Counted from the stretch's first letter, positions 47,430-57,020 are shown. The stretch is 64,000 nucleotides of DNA from Falsigemmobacter faecalis (GCF_003863335.1 NZ_RRAZ01000017.1:1-64000); one strand, 5' to 3'. Translations and numbers: made by a program. Notes: generated from the letters alone by a model not told the origin.

Positions 47430-47891
47430 TCAGTCCTCATCCACCACCCGAAAGAGCGCCGGAACCGCCGGACAGGGCGTCAGCTGGTTGGCAACCACAT
47501 CCGACAACCGCACCTGGTGCAGATAGACATAGACATTGGCCGAAAGCCCCTGCCAGAGCCGGTTGCACAAAGATTGCGCACGACTGCCCGACATGCCGCC
47601 CGAAGCACCGGCGCCGGTATGGGTGGCATCCACCGTTTCCTCAACCGCCTCCAGGATCTCCGAGACCCGGATCGCATCGGGCGAGCGCGCCAGACGGTAC
47701 CCGCCCCCCGGCCCGCGCACCGATTCCACCAGCCCCGCCCGGCGCAGCCGCACAAAGAGCTGCTCCAGATAGGGCAGCGAAATATCCTGCCGCTTTGAGA
47801 TTTCAGCCAGTGAAACCCGGCCGTCGCCCGCGTAAAGCGCCAGATCAGACAGCGCCACCATTGCGTAGCGGCCCTTCGTCGAAAGTTTCAT
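47430..47891 (-). CDS. iscR: Rrf2 family transcriptional regulator IscR (atypical)
   Basis: Winged-helix regulator (153 aa) at the head of the suf operon. MKLSTKGRYAMVALSDLAL and ISLPYLEQLFVRLRRAGLV are classic IscR helices, and VRGPGGGYRLAR is the wing. The cluster-ligand region reads VDATHTGAGASGGMSGSRAQSLCNRLW split over residues 87-113: none of the three cysteines of E. coli IscR (92, 98, 104) is present; the only cysteines are C109 and C140. R. sphaeroides IscR is likewise described as an atypical Fe-S binder. Likely autoregulates the operon through the promoter at 47988. Confidence 0.92.
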   Translation of the reverse strand: MKLSTKGRYAMVALSDLALYAGDGRVSLAEISKRQDISLPYLEQLFVRLRRAGLVESVRGPGGGYRLARSPDAIRVSEILEAVEETVDATHTGAGASGGMSGSRAQSLCNRLWQGLSANVYVYLHQVRLSDVVANQLTPCPAVPALFRVVDED

Positions 47892-47958
47892 TGCCGCTCC
47901 TGCTGCGCGCCCCGGCCATTGACGCCGGACAGGCTGACGCTTAACTCATTGCTGTAGC

Positions 47959-47977
47959 GGCCGGAAGCTCTCCGGCC
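47959..47977 (-). other. Perfect hairpin in the iscR leader
   Basis: GGCCGGA / TCCGGCC with a 5-nt loop, beginning a few bases after the predicted transcription start of the suf message. Could stabilise the 5' end of the RNA. Confidence 0.5.
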
Positions 47978-47980
47978 ATC

Positions 47981-47993
47981 TGGAATCATTCTA
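47981..47993. promoter_or_regulatory. Palindrome overlapping the iscR -10 box (ICE-like operator)
   Basis: TGGAATCATTCTA, symmetric about C47987 with one mismatch; read on the minus strand TAGAATGATTCCA. It resembles the AT-rich Irr-type iron control element (TTAGAA...TTCTAA half-sites). It covers the complete -10 box, suiting a repressor. Confidence 0.6.
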
Positions 47994-48016
47994 AGCAGGC
48001 CCCCGCCTGGCGTCAA
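47988..48016 (-). promoter_or_regulatory. Promoter of iscR-suf operon
   Basis: -35 TTGACG (48011-48016), exactly 17 bp, -10 TAGAAT (47988-47993). Predicted start near 47981, giving a leader of about 90 nt before the iscR ATG. Confidence 0.78.
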
Positions 48017-48097
48017 CCGCAGGTCCCCCCCGAGATCGGGGGCGGCAAAGCGGCGCGCTCTGCGGGGCGTCTGCTTTGTCAGTCAGTGAGCCCGCGC

Positions 48098-48757
48098 ATG
48101 CCCGAAGTGATTTTCCCCGGCCCCGAAGGACGCCTTGAAGGCCGTTATCACCCCCAGAAGGAACGCGACGCTCCGATTGCGATCATTCTGCATCCGCATC
48201 CGCAGTTCGGCGGGACGATGAACAACCGCGTCGTCTACAATCTGCATTACGCCTTCCATAACATGGGCTTCACGGTGCTGCGCTTCAACTTCCGGGGCGT
48301 CGGCCGCAGCCAGGGTGAATATGACCAGGGCATCGGTGAGCTGTCGGATGCGGCAGCGGCGCTCGATTACCTGCAGTCGATGAACCCCAATGCCAAACAC
48401 TGCTGGGTCGCGGGCTTTTCCTTCGGGGCCTGGATTGGCATGCAGCTGCTGATGCGCCGTCCGGAAATCACCGGCTTCATCTCGGTGGCCCCGCCGGCCA
48501 ATATGTATGACTTCAGCTTCCTGGCGCCCTGCCCGGCCTCGGGTCTGGTCATCAATGGCGCGGCCGACCGTGTCGCACCGCCGAAAGACACCGTGACCCT
48601 GGTCAACAAACTCCATGAGCAAAAGGGCATCACCGTGACCCATACCCAGATCGAGGGCGCGGGCCACTTCTTTGAGGATGATGAGCTGCACATGAAGCCG
48701 ATGATCGGCCATGTGGATGACTACGTCCGCCGCCGCCTGACCGAGACCACGCGCTGA
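48098..48757 (+). CDS. Alpha/beta hydrolase, COG2945-like
   Basis: A 219-aa serine-hydrolase-fold protein of the small alpha/beta hydrolase group seen in alphaproteobacteria. LHPHPQFGGTMNNRVV forms the oxyanion region, the nucleophile elbow is GFSFGAWIGMQ (Ser about 110), the acid probably in GAADRVAPP and the histidine in IEGAGHFFED. Substrate unknown. ATG 48098 chosen (family starts MPEVIFPGPEG); GTG 48086 is an alternative. It is divergent from iscR. Confidence 0.85.
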   Translation: MPEVIFPGPEGRLEGRYHPQKERDAPIAIILHPHPQFGGTMNNRVVYNLHYAFHNMGFTVLRFNFRGVGRSQGEYDQGIGELSDAAAALDYLQSMNPNAKHCWVAGFSFGAWIGMQLLMRRPEITGFISVAPPANMYDFSFLAPCPASGLVINGAADRVAPPKDTVTLVNKLHEQKGITVTHTQIEGAGHFFEDDELHMKPMIGHVDDYVRRRLTETTR

Positions 48758-48758
48758 G

Positions 48759-48986
48759 ATGGGCCTGCTTGAGGACCTGGCGGATACCCTGTCCGCCGAT
48801 GTCTTTCAGGCCATGAAGGCCACCGGCGATGACCGCCTTTATGAGCGGGTTGCCCGCTCAATCGGCGCGCTCTCGCCCTCGATGGAGGAGGCCTTCCTCA
48901 CCTCCATCCGGCTGCGCCTTGCCGAACAGCGCGGGCGACAGTTCCTGATCCAGGAGCTGACCCGCATGCAAAGTGAAAACTCCTGA
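48759..48986 (+). CDS. Hypothetical protein, 75 aa
   Basis: A short, mostly helical acidic protein (MGLLEDLADTLSADVFQ, ERVARSIGALSPSMEEAFL). It begins one base after the hydrolase stop, so the two are coupled, and ends at a good terminator. I recognise no family, but the coding character and coupling argue that it is real. Confidence 0.7.
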   Translation: MGLLEDLADTLSADVFQAMKATGDDRLYERVARSIGALSPSMEEAFLTSIRLRLAEQRGRQFLIQELTRMQSENS

Positions 48987-48990
48987 TCCC

Positions 48991-49019
48991 AAAGGCCGCA
49001 CCCCAAAGGTGCGGCCTTT
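48991..49019 (+). terminator. Terminator after the hydrolase operon
   Basis: AAAGGCCGCACC / GGTGCGGCCTTT with a 5-nt loop. Confidence 0.8.
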
Positions 49020-49045
49020 CGTCTGACTGACTGCCGGATAGCCCC

Positions 49046-49657
49046 ATGACTGCCCCCGATCCCGACCCCGATCTGACCGCCCGCCTTGCGTTTCTCAGTG
49101 AGGCCGACCGGCTGAAACTGGTGGAACGCGCCTCCCGGATCACCGGCAATGCACGGCGCGAGAACTCGGCCGAGCATTCCTGGCACCTGGCGCTTTATGC
49201 CCTGGTCCTCGGCGATCTGGCAGAGCCTGGGGTCTCCACCGACCGGGTGATCCGGATGATGCTCCTGCATGATCTGGTTGAGATTGATGCAGGCGATGTG
49301 CCGATCCATTCCGCCGCCGGCCAGGCCCATGCCTCAGAGGCCACAAAAGCCGCCGAACGCGCCGGGGCAGACCGCCTCTTTGGCCTGCTGCCCGCCCATA
49401 AGGCCGCAGAACTTCGCGCCCTCTGGGAGGAGTTCGAAGCCGGAGAGACCCCCGACGCCCGCTTCGCCCGCGCCCTCGACCGCGTGCAGCCGGTGATGCT
49501 GAACCTGATCAATGACGGCGGCACCTGGAACGATTACGCCGTCACCCGCGCGCAGCTGGAGACCCGCGTGGGCGCGAAAGTCATGCGCGGTGCCCCCGCG
49601 CTCTGGGCACATCTCAGAACCGCCATCGACGCCTGGTTCAGCCGCAACCGGGCCTGA
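49046..49657 (+). CDS. HD-domain phosphohydrolase (HDDC2/YfbR-like)
   Basis: A 203-aa HD hydrolase similar to HDDC2/YfbR 5'-nucleotidases. Metal ligands: first histidine in NSAEHSWHLALYAL, the HD pair in MMLLHDLVEIDAGDVP, last aspartate in ALDRVQPVMLNLIN. Likely dephosphorylates deoxynucleoside monophosphates, inferred from the family. Monocistronic or co-transcribed with ppk2 69 bp downstream. Confidence 0.87.
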   Translation: MTAPDPDPDLTARLAFLSEADRLKLVERASRITGNARRENSAEHSWHLALYALVLGDLAEPGVSTDRVIRMMLLHDLVEIDAGDVPIHSAAGQAHASEATKAAERAGADRLFGLLPAHKAAELRALWEEFEAGETPDARFARALDRVQPVMLNLINDGGTWNDYAVTRAQLETRVGAKVMRGAPALWAHLRTAIDAWFSRNRA

Positions 49658-49726
49658 GCCGGGGCAGAAGCCATTGCACTTTCCGGGCGGCGGGCGATAC
49701 TGGCCGCGACTGCCCGGAGACCCCTC

Positions 49727-50611
49727 ATGACCCGCCTGCCCCCCGCCCTGCCGCTTGACGGCGCGATCAGCCGCTATGCCGAAACCGAGGCCCCTCCGGC
49801 GATCCGCGACGCGCTGAAAGGCGCGAAGAAAAGCGACATCCCCGATGCCGCCTTCCCCTATCGTCAGGCGATGGAAAAATCGGCCTATACCGCGCAGATG
49901 CTGCCGCTGCAGATCCAGATGGTGCGGCTGCAGAACGATCTGCGCCAGACCGGGCGACGACTGGTCGTCCTCTTTGAGGGGCGCGACGCTGCGGGCAAAG
50001 GCGGCACCATCCGCACCGTCACCGAGAACCTGAACCCGCGGCACGCGACCGTGGTGGCCCTCCCGAAACCCACCGAGCGCGAGGCCACCCAATGGTATTT
50101 CCAGCGCTACATCGACTGGCTTCCGGCGGCAGGCGAGATGGTCTTTTTCGACCGCTCCTGGTACAACCGCGCCGTCGTTGAGCATGTCTTCGGCTTCTGC
50201 ACCCCCGAACAGCGTGAGCATTTCTTCCGCCAGCAGCCCGGCTTTGAAGAAACCCTCGCCGATGAAAACATCACTCTGGTGAAGATCTGGCTGAATGTCG
50301 GCCGCGCCGAACAGCTGCGCCGCATGCTCGACCGCGAGCGCGATCCCCTGAAGCAGTGGAAGCTCAGCCAGATCGATGCGGACGGGCTCTCCCGCTGGGA
50401 CGATTACACCGCCGCCGTGCGCGAGATGCTGCGCCGCTCCCATATCCCGGAAGCGCCCTGGACGATCATCCGCTCTGATGACAAGCGCCGCGCCCGCATC
50501 GCCGCGCTGCAGACCGTCCTGCACCGCCTGGAATTTGAGGGCAAAGATGCGACCGCCATCGGCGCCCCCGATCCGCTGATCGTGGCGGATCCGGACCTGC
50601 GGCATGGCTAA
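49727..50611 (+). CDS. ppk2: Polyphosphate kinase 2
   Basis: One-domain PPK2 (294 aa), which transfers phosphate between polyphosphate and nucleoside di- or monophosphates. Walker [14 protein letters not shown] near 82-94, Walker [19 protein letters not shown] near 138, lid with [16 protein letters not shown] near 110. Length and [18 protein letters not shown] fit class I, which mainly drives GDP/ADP phosphorylation. The last 8 bp overlap the downstream tetR gene. Confidence 0.95.
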   Translation: MTRLPPALPLDGAISRYAETEAPPAIRDALKGAKKSDIPDAAFPYRQAMEKSAYTAQMLPLQIQMVRLQNDLRQTGRRLVVLFEGRDAAGKGGTIRTVTENLNPRHATVVALPKPTEREATQWYFQRYIDWLPAAGEMVFFDRSWYNRAVVEHVFGFCTPEQREHFFRQQPGFEETLADENITLVKIWLNVGRAEQLRRMLDRERDPLKQWKLSQIDADGLSRWDDYTAAVREMLRRSHIPEAPWTIIRSDDKRRARIAALQTVLHRLEFEGKDATAIGAPDPLIVADPDLRHG

Positions 50612-51221
50612 AGCGGGCTATCACCACGGCAATCTGCGCCAGGCGCTGGTCACTGCAAGCCTTGATCTGATTGAGAAAAACGGCCCCCAGGGCTTTACGC
50701 TCTCCGAAGCTGCCAAGGCCGCAGGCGTGACCCCGGCGGCGGTCTACCGCCATTTTGAGGGGCGTGAGGACCTGCTGGCAGAGGTCGCCCGCCAGGGCTT
50801 TGAGATCTTTGGCGATCTGATGGCACACGCCTGGAACGGCGGCGCGCCCTCGGTGCTGGCAGGCTTTGAAGCCACCGGTCGGGCCTATCTCGCCTTTGCC
50901 CGCCGCTTTCCGGCGCATTACGTGGCAATGTTCGAAAGTGGCCTCAGCCTCTCGGCCTATCCCGATCTCGGCGCCACCGCCCGCAAGGCCCAGGCACCGC
51001 TGCTGGCAGCGGCAGAGGCGCTCTCGCGCCAGATCCCGCCGGAGCGCCGCCCGCCCCCGGCGATGTTCGCCGCCCATATTCAGGCCATGAGCCACGGGAT
51101 TGTCGAGTTGCACACCCGCAATCCCGCCAATCCGCGCAGCCCCTTTGCGGCGGAAGACCTGTTGGAAAGCGGTATCGGCATCTATCTGCGCGGTCTGGGC
51201 CTGATCGCCCCGGATGCCTGA
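50604..51221 (+). CDS. TetR family transcriptional regulator
   Basis: A 205-aa repressor-type protein. HTH in [32 protein letters not shown] (split: residues about 30-62). The C-terminal domain resembles the TetR_C group with WHG-like ends. It overlaps ppk2 by 8 bp, so it is very likely translated from the same message and may autoregulate ppk2, though no operator has been identified. Ligand unknown. Confidence 0.9.
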   Translation: MAKAGYHHGNLRQALVTASLDLIEKNGPQGFTLSEAAKAAGVTPAAVYRHFEGREDLLAEVARQGFEIFGDLMAHAWNGGAPSVLAGFEATGRAYLAFARRFPAHYVAMFESGLSLSAYPDLGATARKAQAPLLAAAEALSRQIPPERRPPPAMFAAHIQAMSHGIVELHTRNPANPRSPFAAEDLLESGIGIYLRGLGLIAPDA

Positions 51222-51400
51222 GGGCACCCCCGTGAAGGCCCGCCCCGGAGTGACAGCAGATCACCGCACGGCCCCGGATCTCAGCCCCGGCAAAAGACGC
51301 GCTGAGTATTAAGCCCCCCGGCCAGGAGAGCCCGATGGCCACACCGGGCATCGGGGATGCAGAACTCCCGCCCGCCTGAAAAGCCGGAACCGCCAAAACA

Positions 51401-51422
51401 AAAGCGCCCCGAAGGGCGCTTT
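51401..51422. terminator. Terminator between tetR and sufA
   Basis: AAAGCGCCC / GGGCGCTTT with CGAA loop. The upstream 51222-51400 stretch holds no gene that I can support. Confidence 0.8.
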
Positions 51423-51445
51423 GCAAAAGCCAGTCCTCACAGGCA

Positions 51446-51808
51446 TCAAAGCCGCGCGGGCGCTTCTTCGAATTTCACCGACTCGCCACACCCGCAGCTG
51501 TCAATCACATTGGGATTGCGGAACTTAAACCCGCTCTCCAGCAGCGAGACCTCATAATCGATCTCAGTGCCGATCAGGAACATCTGCGCCATGGGCGCGA
51601 TCAGCACCCGCGCCCCATCCTGCTCCACCATTTCATCCAGCGGATTCACCTCAGACACATAGTCCATGGTGTATTCCATCCCCGCACAGCCGCCCTTTTT
51701 GACGCCGATGCGCAGACCCTGGCTGCCGTCACGCGCCATCAGACGCGCAATCTGCTTTGCCGCCGAAGCGGTCAGAGTGACCGCCGCTTTGCCGGGAATT
51801 CCAAACAT
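51446..51808 (-). CDS. sufA: A-type Fe-S carrier (SufA/IscA family)
   Basis: HesB/IscA-fold carrier (120 aa) that hands Fe-S clusters to apo-proteins. The three conserved cysteines are in [10 protein letters not shown] and [13 protein letters not shown]. Start 51808 follows TGAGGC. The 3' end of sufT overlaps none of it; 7 bp separate them, so sufT-sufA form one unit away from the main suf operon. ErpA or IscA naming would be equally defensible. Confidence 0.9.
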   Translation of the reverse strand: MFGIPGKAAVTLTASAAKQIARLMARDGSQGLRIGVKKGGCAGMEYTMDYVSEVNPLDEMVEQDGARVLIAPMAQMFLIGTEIDYEVSLLESGFKFRNPNVIDSCGCGESVKFEEAPARL

Positions 51809-51815
51809 CACTGCC

Positions 51816-52181
51816 TCACATAAAGCCGAGTTCGAGCCGCGCTTCATCGGACATCATATCCATGCCCCAGGGCGGATCAAAGGTCATACCGACATCCACC
51901 TGTTTGACACCCGGGACCGCATTGACGGCATCCGCCACCCAGCCCGGCATCTCACCCGCCACCGGACAGCCCGGCGCGGTCAGGGTCATCATGATCTCAA
52001 CCGCATTTTCAGCGTCGATCGTGATGGTATAGACCAGACCCAGATCATAGATGTTCACCGGGATCTCCGGATCGAAAACCGAGCGGCAGGCCTCCACCAC
52101 CGAGTCGTAGATCGGGTGCTCAACAGTCGACGGCCGGATCAGCGGCTCGCCTTCCAAAAGATCGGTCGATTGAGTGCTCAT
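51816..52181 (-). CDS. sufT: SUF-associated MIP18/DUF59 protein SufT
   Basis: A 121-aa MIP18-domain protein that aids Fe-S maturation. [24 protein letters not shown] (in part), [13 protein letters not shown] (conserved cysteine) and [23 protein letters not shown], partly, are diagnostic. First gene of the sufT-sufA pair, divergent from tgt (171 bp). Confidence 0.93.
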   Translation of the reverse strand: MSTQSTDLLEGEPLIRPSTVEHPIYDSVVEACRSVFDPEIPVNIYDLGLVYTITIDAENAVEIMMTLTAPGCPVAGEMPGWVADAVNAVPGVKQVDVGMTFDPPWGMDMMSDEARLELGFM

Positions 52182-52352
52182 GGCAGATCCGTCCCGGCAG
52201 TCGGTGAATATCCTGACCCTGATATAGGATTTTACTCAGGAACGTCCAGTGGCACGGGGCAAATGAGCCGCCACCGGGACGCGCTGTCACCTTGCGCCCG
52301 CACCTGCGGGGCCTGTATGGAAGGCCCGTTTGGATCATTCTGGAGACACCCC

Positions 52353-53483
52353 ATGGCCGAAGGCTTCGGATTTACGCTTAAAGCCACCGATGGCGCGGCC
52401 CGTACCGGGGTCATCCACACCACCCGCGGCGAAATCCGCACCCCGGCCTTCATGCCGGTGGGCACCGCCGCGACCGTGAAGGCCATGATGCCCGAGTCCG
52501 TGCGCGCCACCGGGGCGGACATTCTGCTGGGCAATACCTACCACCTGATGCTGCGCCCTGGCGCCGAACGCGTCGACCGCCTCGGCGGTCTGCATAAATT
52601 CATGAACTGGGAGCGCCCGATCCTCACCGACAGCGGTGGCTTCCAGGTCATGAGCCTGTCGTCGCTGCGCAAACTCACCGAAGAGGGCGTGACCTTCCGC
52701 AGCCATTACGATGGCTCCAAACACGTCCTGACGCCCGAGCGCTCGATGGAGATCCAAAAGCTCCTCGGCTCCGACATCGTCATGTGCTTTGACGAATGCC
52801 CCGCCCTTCCCGCCACCGAAGCCGAGGTCGCCAAATCCATGCGCCTCTCCATGCGCTGGGCGCAGCGCTCGCGCGATGCCTTCGGTGACCGCCCCGGCCA
52901 TGCGCTTTTCGGCATCATGCAGGGCGGCGTCACCCGCGACCTGCGCGAGGAATCAGCCGAAAAACTCAAATCCATCGGCTTTGACGGCTATGCCGTCGGC
53001 GGCCTCGCCGTGGGCGAAGGCCAGGAGGCGATGTTTGACGTGCTGAACTACGCCCCCGGCTTCCTGCCGGAAGACAAGCCGCGCTACCTCATGGGCGTCG
53101 GCAAACCCGATGATATCGTCGGCGCCGTTGAGCGCGGCATCGATATGATGGACTGCGTGCTGCCCTCCCGCTCAGGCCGCACGGCCCAGGGCTGGACGCG
53201 CCGTGGCCAGGTCAACCTGCGCAACGCCCGCCACCAGGACGACCCGCGCCCGCTCGATGAAAACTGCAGCTGCCCGGCCTGCCGCAATTACTCGCGCGGC
53301 TATCTGCACCACGTCATCCGCGCCCAGGAGATCATCGGCTCCATGCTGCTGACCTGGCACAATCTGCATTACTACCAGGACCTGATGCAGGGCCTGCGCG
53401 ACGCCATTGAGTCACAAAACCTCAAAGCCTTCGTCGCCGCCTTCCACGCAAAACGCGCCGAAGGCGACATCGACCCGCTCTGA
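52353..53483 (+). CDS. tgt: Queuine tRNA-ribosyltransferase
   Basis: Exchanges guanine 34 for preQ1 in tRNAs with GUN anticodons (Asp, Asn, His, Tyr; tRNA-Asp GTC is in this window). TIM barrel with [16 protein letters not shown] (catalytic Asp), the [20 protein letters not shown] loop (second Asp) and zinc site [16 protein letters not shown]. Start 52353 with TGGAG 9 nt before; the frame runs open far upstream but that part covers sufT and sufA in antisense. 376 aa, the normal length. Confidence 0.97.
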   Translation: MAEGFGFTLKATDGAARTGVIHTTRGEIRTPAFMPVGTAATVKAMMPESVRATGADILLGNTYHLMLRPGAERVDRLGGLHKFMNWERPILTDSGGFQVMSLSSLRKLTEEGVTFRSHYDGSKHVLTPERSMEIQKLLGSDIVMCFDECPALPATEAEVAKSMRLSMRWAQRSRDAFGDRPGHALFGIMQGGVTRDLREESAEKLKSIGFDGYAVGGLAVGEGQEAMFDVLNYAPGFLPEDKPRYLMGVGKPDDIVGAVERGIDMMDCVLPSRSGRTAQGWTRRGQVNLRNARHQDDPRPLDENCSCPACRNYSRGYLHHVIRAQEIIGSMLLTWHNLHYYQDLMQGLRDAIESQNLKAFVAAFHAKRAEGDIDPL

Positions 53484-53494
53484 GCCGCCCCCCC

Positions 53495-53557
53495 TGGCTT
53501 TGGCTTTTTAAAAATACTCCCGGGCGGGGTCCGGGGAGGGCAGGCAGCCCTCCCCGG
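53495..53557. repeat. Interspersed CTTTGGCTTTTT/GC-hairpin element, copy 3
   Basis: Starts GGCTTTGGCTTTTTAAAAA and TACTCC as in the other copies; the GC-rich part is longer and carries a different hairpin (GGGGAGGGC ... GCCCTCCCC). Between convergent tgt and lolD, downstream of both. Confidence 0.8.
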
Positions 53558-53574
53558 CGCGCTCCAGAGAGCGC

Positions 53575-54258
53575 TCAGGCCCCGGTAATGGCGCCCTGTT
53601 CCAGCTTCACCACCCGGTCCATCCGGCCCGCCAGATCAAAGTTATGCGTGGCAATCAGCGCCGAAAGCCCGGTCTCCCGCACGATCTCCATCAGCACACC
53701 AAACACCTGATCCGAGGTCGCCGGATCCAGGTTCCCCGTGGGCTCATCCGCCAGCAACAGCTTCGGCCCATTGGCCAGCGCCCGGCAAAAGGCAACCCTC
53801 TGCGCCTCGCCCCCCGACAGTTGCGCCGGGCGGTGGCCCGCACGCGCCGAAAGCCCCACGCGGCCCAGCAATTCCATCGCCCGCGCCTTCGCGGCCTTAT
53901 GCGTCCCGCCATTGGCCAGCTGCGGCAGCATGACATTCTCGAGCGCAGTAAATTCCGGCAGCAGATGGTGGAACTGATAGATAAAGCCCACCTCCGCGCG
54001 GCGGATCTCTGTGCGGGCACGGTCAGACAGACGCCCCACATCCTGCCCCGCAATCACCACCTGTCCGCTCTCAGCCTCATCCAGCAGTCCCGCGATATGC
54101 AAAAGCGTGGACTTGCCTGAGCCTGAGGGGGCGACCAGCGCCACCACCTGGCCGCGCGGCAGCACCAGATCGGCCCCCCGCAGCACCTCGACAGCACTGG
54201 GCTTTCCCGGATTATAGGTCTTGGTGATCCCCGAAAGGTGCAGCACAGCTTCACTCAT
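53575..54258 (-). CDS. lolD: Lipoprotein-releasing ABC transporter ATPase LolD
   Basis: ATPase (227 aa) powering lipoprotein release to LolA. Walker A APSGSGKSTLLHIAGLLD near 42, signature LSGGEAQRVAFCRALAN near 143, Walker B LLLADEPTGNLDPATS near 163. VQFHHLL-type LolD motif is seen as IYQFHHLLPEFTALENV near 92. It overlaps lolC by 8 bp and ends at an interspersed repeat. Confidence 0.95.
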   Translation of the reverse strand: MSEAVLHLSGITKTYNPGKPSAVEVLRGADLVLPRGQVVALVAPSGSGKSTLLHIAGLLDEAESGQVVIAGQDVGRLSDRARTEIRRAEVGFIYQFHHLLPEFTALENVMLPQLANGGTHKAAKARAMELLGRVGLSARAGHRPAQLSGGEAQRVAFCRALANGPKLLLADEPTGNLDPATSDQVFGVLMEIVRETGLSALIATHNFDLAGRMDRVVKLEQGAITGA

Positions 54259-55540
54259 GACGCAGCGCCTCCACCGGGTTCATCCGCGCCGCCCGCCAGG
54301 CAGGCGGCAGGGTCACGATAAAGGACAGCCCCAGCGACAGAGCTGCCGCTTTCACCACATCCACCAGCCGCAACTCGGCGGGCAGCGCATAGATGCCACG
54401 GATCTCCGGATCCCAGACCCCGCCATCCCCGACGCCATTCACCACCGCAAAGATAAAATCGATGTTCACCACGAACATCACCCCGAGAAACAACCCTAAA
54501 GCCGTCCCCGTCACCCCGGTCGCCACACCGCAGAGAAAGAAAATCCGCAGCACCGCCCCTTCGGTCAGCCCCATGGTGCGCAGAATGCCGATTGCCCGGC
54601 TTTTGGTACGCACCAGCATGATCAGACCCGCGATGATATTCAGCGAGGCAATCAGCACGAGGATCGACAGGATGATGAACATCACATTGTCCTCCACCGT
54701 CAGCGCCCGCAAAAACGCACCCGAACTGTCGCGCCAGGACCAGAGCAGCGCCCCGTCTCCGGCAGCGCGCAAAAGAGCGGGCGACATCTCATCGACCTTA
54801 TCGGGGTCGGTCACCATAACCTCGATCTCATCCGCGAAGCCTTCGCGGTTGAAATAGCTCTGCGCCTCCGTGAAGGGCATATAGATGCGGGTGCGGTCGA
54901 TGTCATAGCGACCTGCGGTAAAGATCGCCACCACCTCATAGGCGCTGACCCGTGGCGAGGTGCCAAAGGCGGTCTTTACGCCATCGGGTGAGATGATACG
55001 AAGGCGGTCGCCGACCATCACGCCGAGTTCCCGCGCCACGCCCGAGCCGATCGCCACGCCCTCGTCAAAGCGCGACAGATCCCCCTCAATCGTCGCCTGA
55101 TCTCCGGCGACGCGGGGGATGCCTTTCAGGTCCTGCAGCGTAATGCCAAAAACTTCGGCCCCGGCATTGCGACCATTGGCATTTGCCATGATCTGCCCGC
55201 GCACCAGCGGTGCGGCCCGGGTGACGCCCGCGACCTGCGACAGCCGCTGCGCCTCAGCTTCGTACTCGGCAATACCCCGCTGCAGCCCGCCTTCCGGCGT
55301 GGAGCGCGCGGCGTGATAGACCGTCACATGGGCATTGGCCCCAAGGATCGTGTCAACAAATTCCGTCCGGAAGCCCGAGCGCACGGCAAGGGTTGCGACC
55401 AGCGCAAACACCGCCAGCGTAATGCCCAGCAGAGAGATGATGGTGACAACGGAGACCCCGCCATCAGCCCCGATGCCCCGCATATAGCGCCAGGCAACCA
55501 TCCATTCGAAACGCGAAAACGGCGCGGTGCGATTAGCCAA
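54251..55540 (-). CDS. lolC: Lipoprotein-releasing ABC transporter permease LolC/E
   Basis: Permease (429 aa) with MacB-like periplasmic domain (about 60-240) between span 1 (27-50) and spans 2-4 in an FtsX domain (about 275-420). MRGIGADGGVSVVTIISLLGI is the typical N-terminus, and the FtsX signature IGILRTMGLTEGAVLRIFF is present. A single LolC/E-type protein (LolF-like) is common in alphaproteobacteria. Its upstream region is the 1-kb stretch containing the 79-copy heptamer array. Confidence 0.93.
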   Translation of the reverse strand: MANRTAPFSRFEWMVAWRYMRGIGADGGVSVVTIISLLGITLAVFALVATLAVRSGFRTEFVDTILGANAHVTVYHAARSTPEGGLQRGIAEYEAEAQRLSQVAGVTRAAPLVRGQIMANANGRNAGAEVFGITLQDLKGIPRVAGDQATIEGDLSRFDEGVAIGSGVARELGVMVGDRLRIISPDGVKTAFGTSPRVSAYEVVAIFTAGRYDIDRTRIYMPFTEAQSYFNREGFADEIEVMVTDPDKVDEMSPALLRAAGDGALLWSWRDSSGAFLRALTVEDNVMFIILSILVLIASLNIIAGLIMLVRTKSRAIGILRTMGLTEGAVLRIFFLCGVATGVTGTALGLFLGVMFVVNIDFIFAVVNGVGDGGVWDPEIRGIYALPAELRLVDVVKAAALSLGLSFIVTLPPAWRAARMNPVEALRHE

Positions 55541-55850
55541 ATGTCCCTCCGGTCAGACCTGCGGCACCTTTGACAGGCAGAGCCAAAAGGTCAAGGCCAG
55601 AGGGCTGCGTCACACCCGCTGCGCTTATGACAGCTGCGCGAGCGCGGGGGAGATCAGGGGCGCTCAGGGGCGGCGAAGACAGCTTCGCGATGAAACACAG
55701 GGAAAGCTCAGCACAGAGAATGCGCAGGATGCGCTGCGAAAACAAAGAGCGACGCCAGGCCTCCACATGGATCGCTGGCAACAACGCGACGCGCGCTCAA
55801 TACATGGCAGAGCGCATCATGACAGAAGAGACGCGCGCCGGACCTCACCG
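55541..55850. other. Gene-free flank between lolC and the heptamer array
   Basis: 310 bp without a credible gene; a plus-strand open frame of 96 codons (55570-55860) is arginine-rich and without family features. It must carry the lolC promoter, but I cannot pick one with confidence. GCGACGC occurs at 55751 and 55790 here and again on the far side of the array. Confidence 0.4.
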
Positions 55851-56403
<553 letters not shown>

Positions 56404-56562
56404 ACAGACTACCCGGCGCAACTCATTGCAAGAAGCGAAAGTCGCGACCGAGGCTTCATGCGACGCTATGAAGGAAAGAGACCGCAGGCGACGCTGCGCC
56501 GGAGAGACCAAAGGCAGCGGACATGCACAGAGACGCGGGAGAGTTCAGAGACCGGCCGCCGT
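56404..56562. other. Gene-free right flank of the heptamer array
   Basis: About 160 bp, purine-rich on the plus strand (GAAGGAAAGAGACC, GGAGAGACCAAAGG), with GCGACGC at 56461 and 56490. No gene or terminator recognised. Confidence 0.4.
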
Positions 56563-56808
56563 TTAGTGACGCGCGGGGACCGCATGGGGTTCGCCCCGCC
56601 GGTGCTCGGGGCCGCAATAGGCGGTGTAGTCCTCAAAATCCATCTGATCGCTGCGATGTGCCTGCCGCAATACGAGCGTGCAGCAGACCAGAGCGGCGAT
56701 GCCATAGCCGATAAGAACCGAGAGCAGGAGGCCCGCCCCCAAAACCCCAAGTGTCACAGAGCCGGCAAAACCGATCAGAGACGTGATGATGACAAAGACG
56801 CCTGCCAT
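56563..56808 (-). CDS. Small two-span membrane protein
   Basis: An 81-aa protein with two hydrophobic helices (about residues 4-27 and 30-50) and a soluble, histidine/aspartate-containing tail (HRSDQMDFEDYTAYCGPEHRRG). No named family. It runs downstream toward the heptamer array, which begins 159 bp past its stop. The RBS is weak (TAGGGTAA). Codon usage fits the neighbours, so I regard it as probably real. Confidence 0.55.
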   Translation of the reverse strand: MAGVFVIITSLIGFAGSVTLGVLGAGLLLSVLIGYGIAALVCCTLVLRQAHRSDQMDFEDYTAYCGPEHRRGEPHAVPARH

Positions 56809-56994
56809 TGCGGATTACCCTAAACCCGTTTCACCGAAAGATTGAATGTCATGGGGATCAAGGTCTGCATCCCCACCTGACAAAGTGTCCTCTTCGGGCG
56901 GGTCTGCGTCAAGACTGTCGCTAAAATGCAGGAGAAATCCCGCGTATCAGCGAAATTTGTTTCAATTTTGCATCCAATCGCCTGGTGACAGCGA

Positions 56995-57020
56995 CAAAAA
57001 AAGGGGCCAGGGCCCCTCTT
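56995..57020 (-). terminator. Terminator of proS
   Basis: AGGGGCC / GGCCCCT hairpin; on the minus strand it is followed by a run of seven T (plus-strand A-run 56995-57002). Confidence 0.8.

Noticed and set aside
51666-52352. 229 extra codons upstream of tgt as an N-terminal domain
   Set aside because: This part is antisense to sufA and sufT and lacks family similarity; tgt starts normally at 52353 with a good ribosome site.
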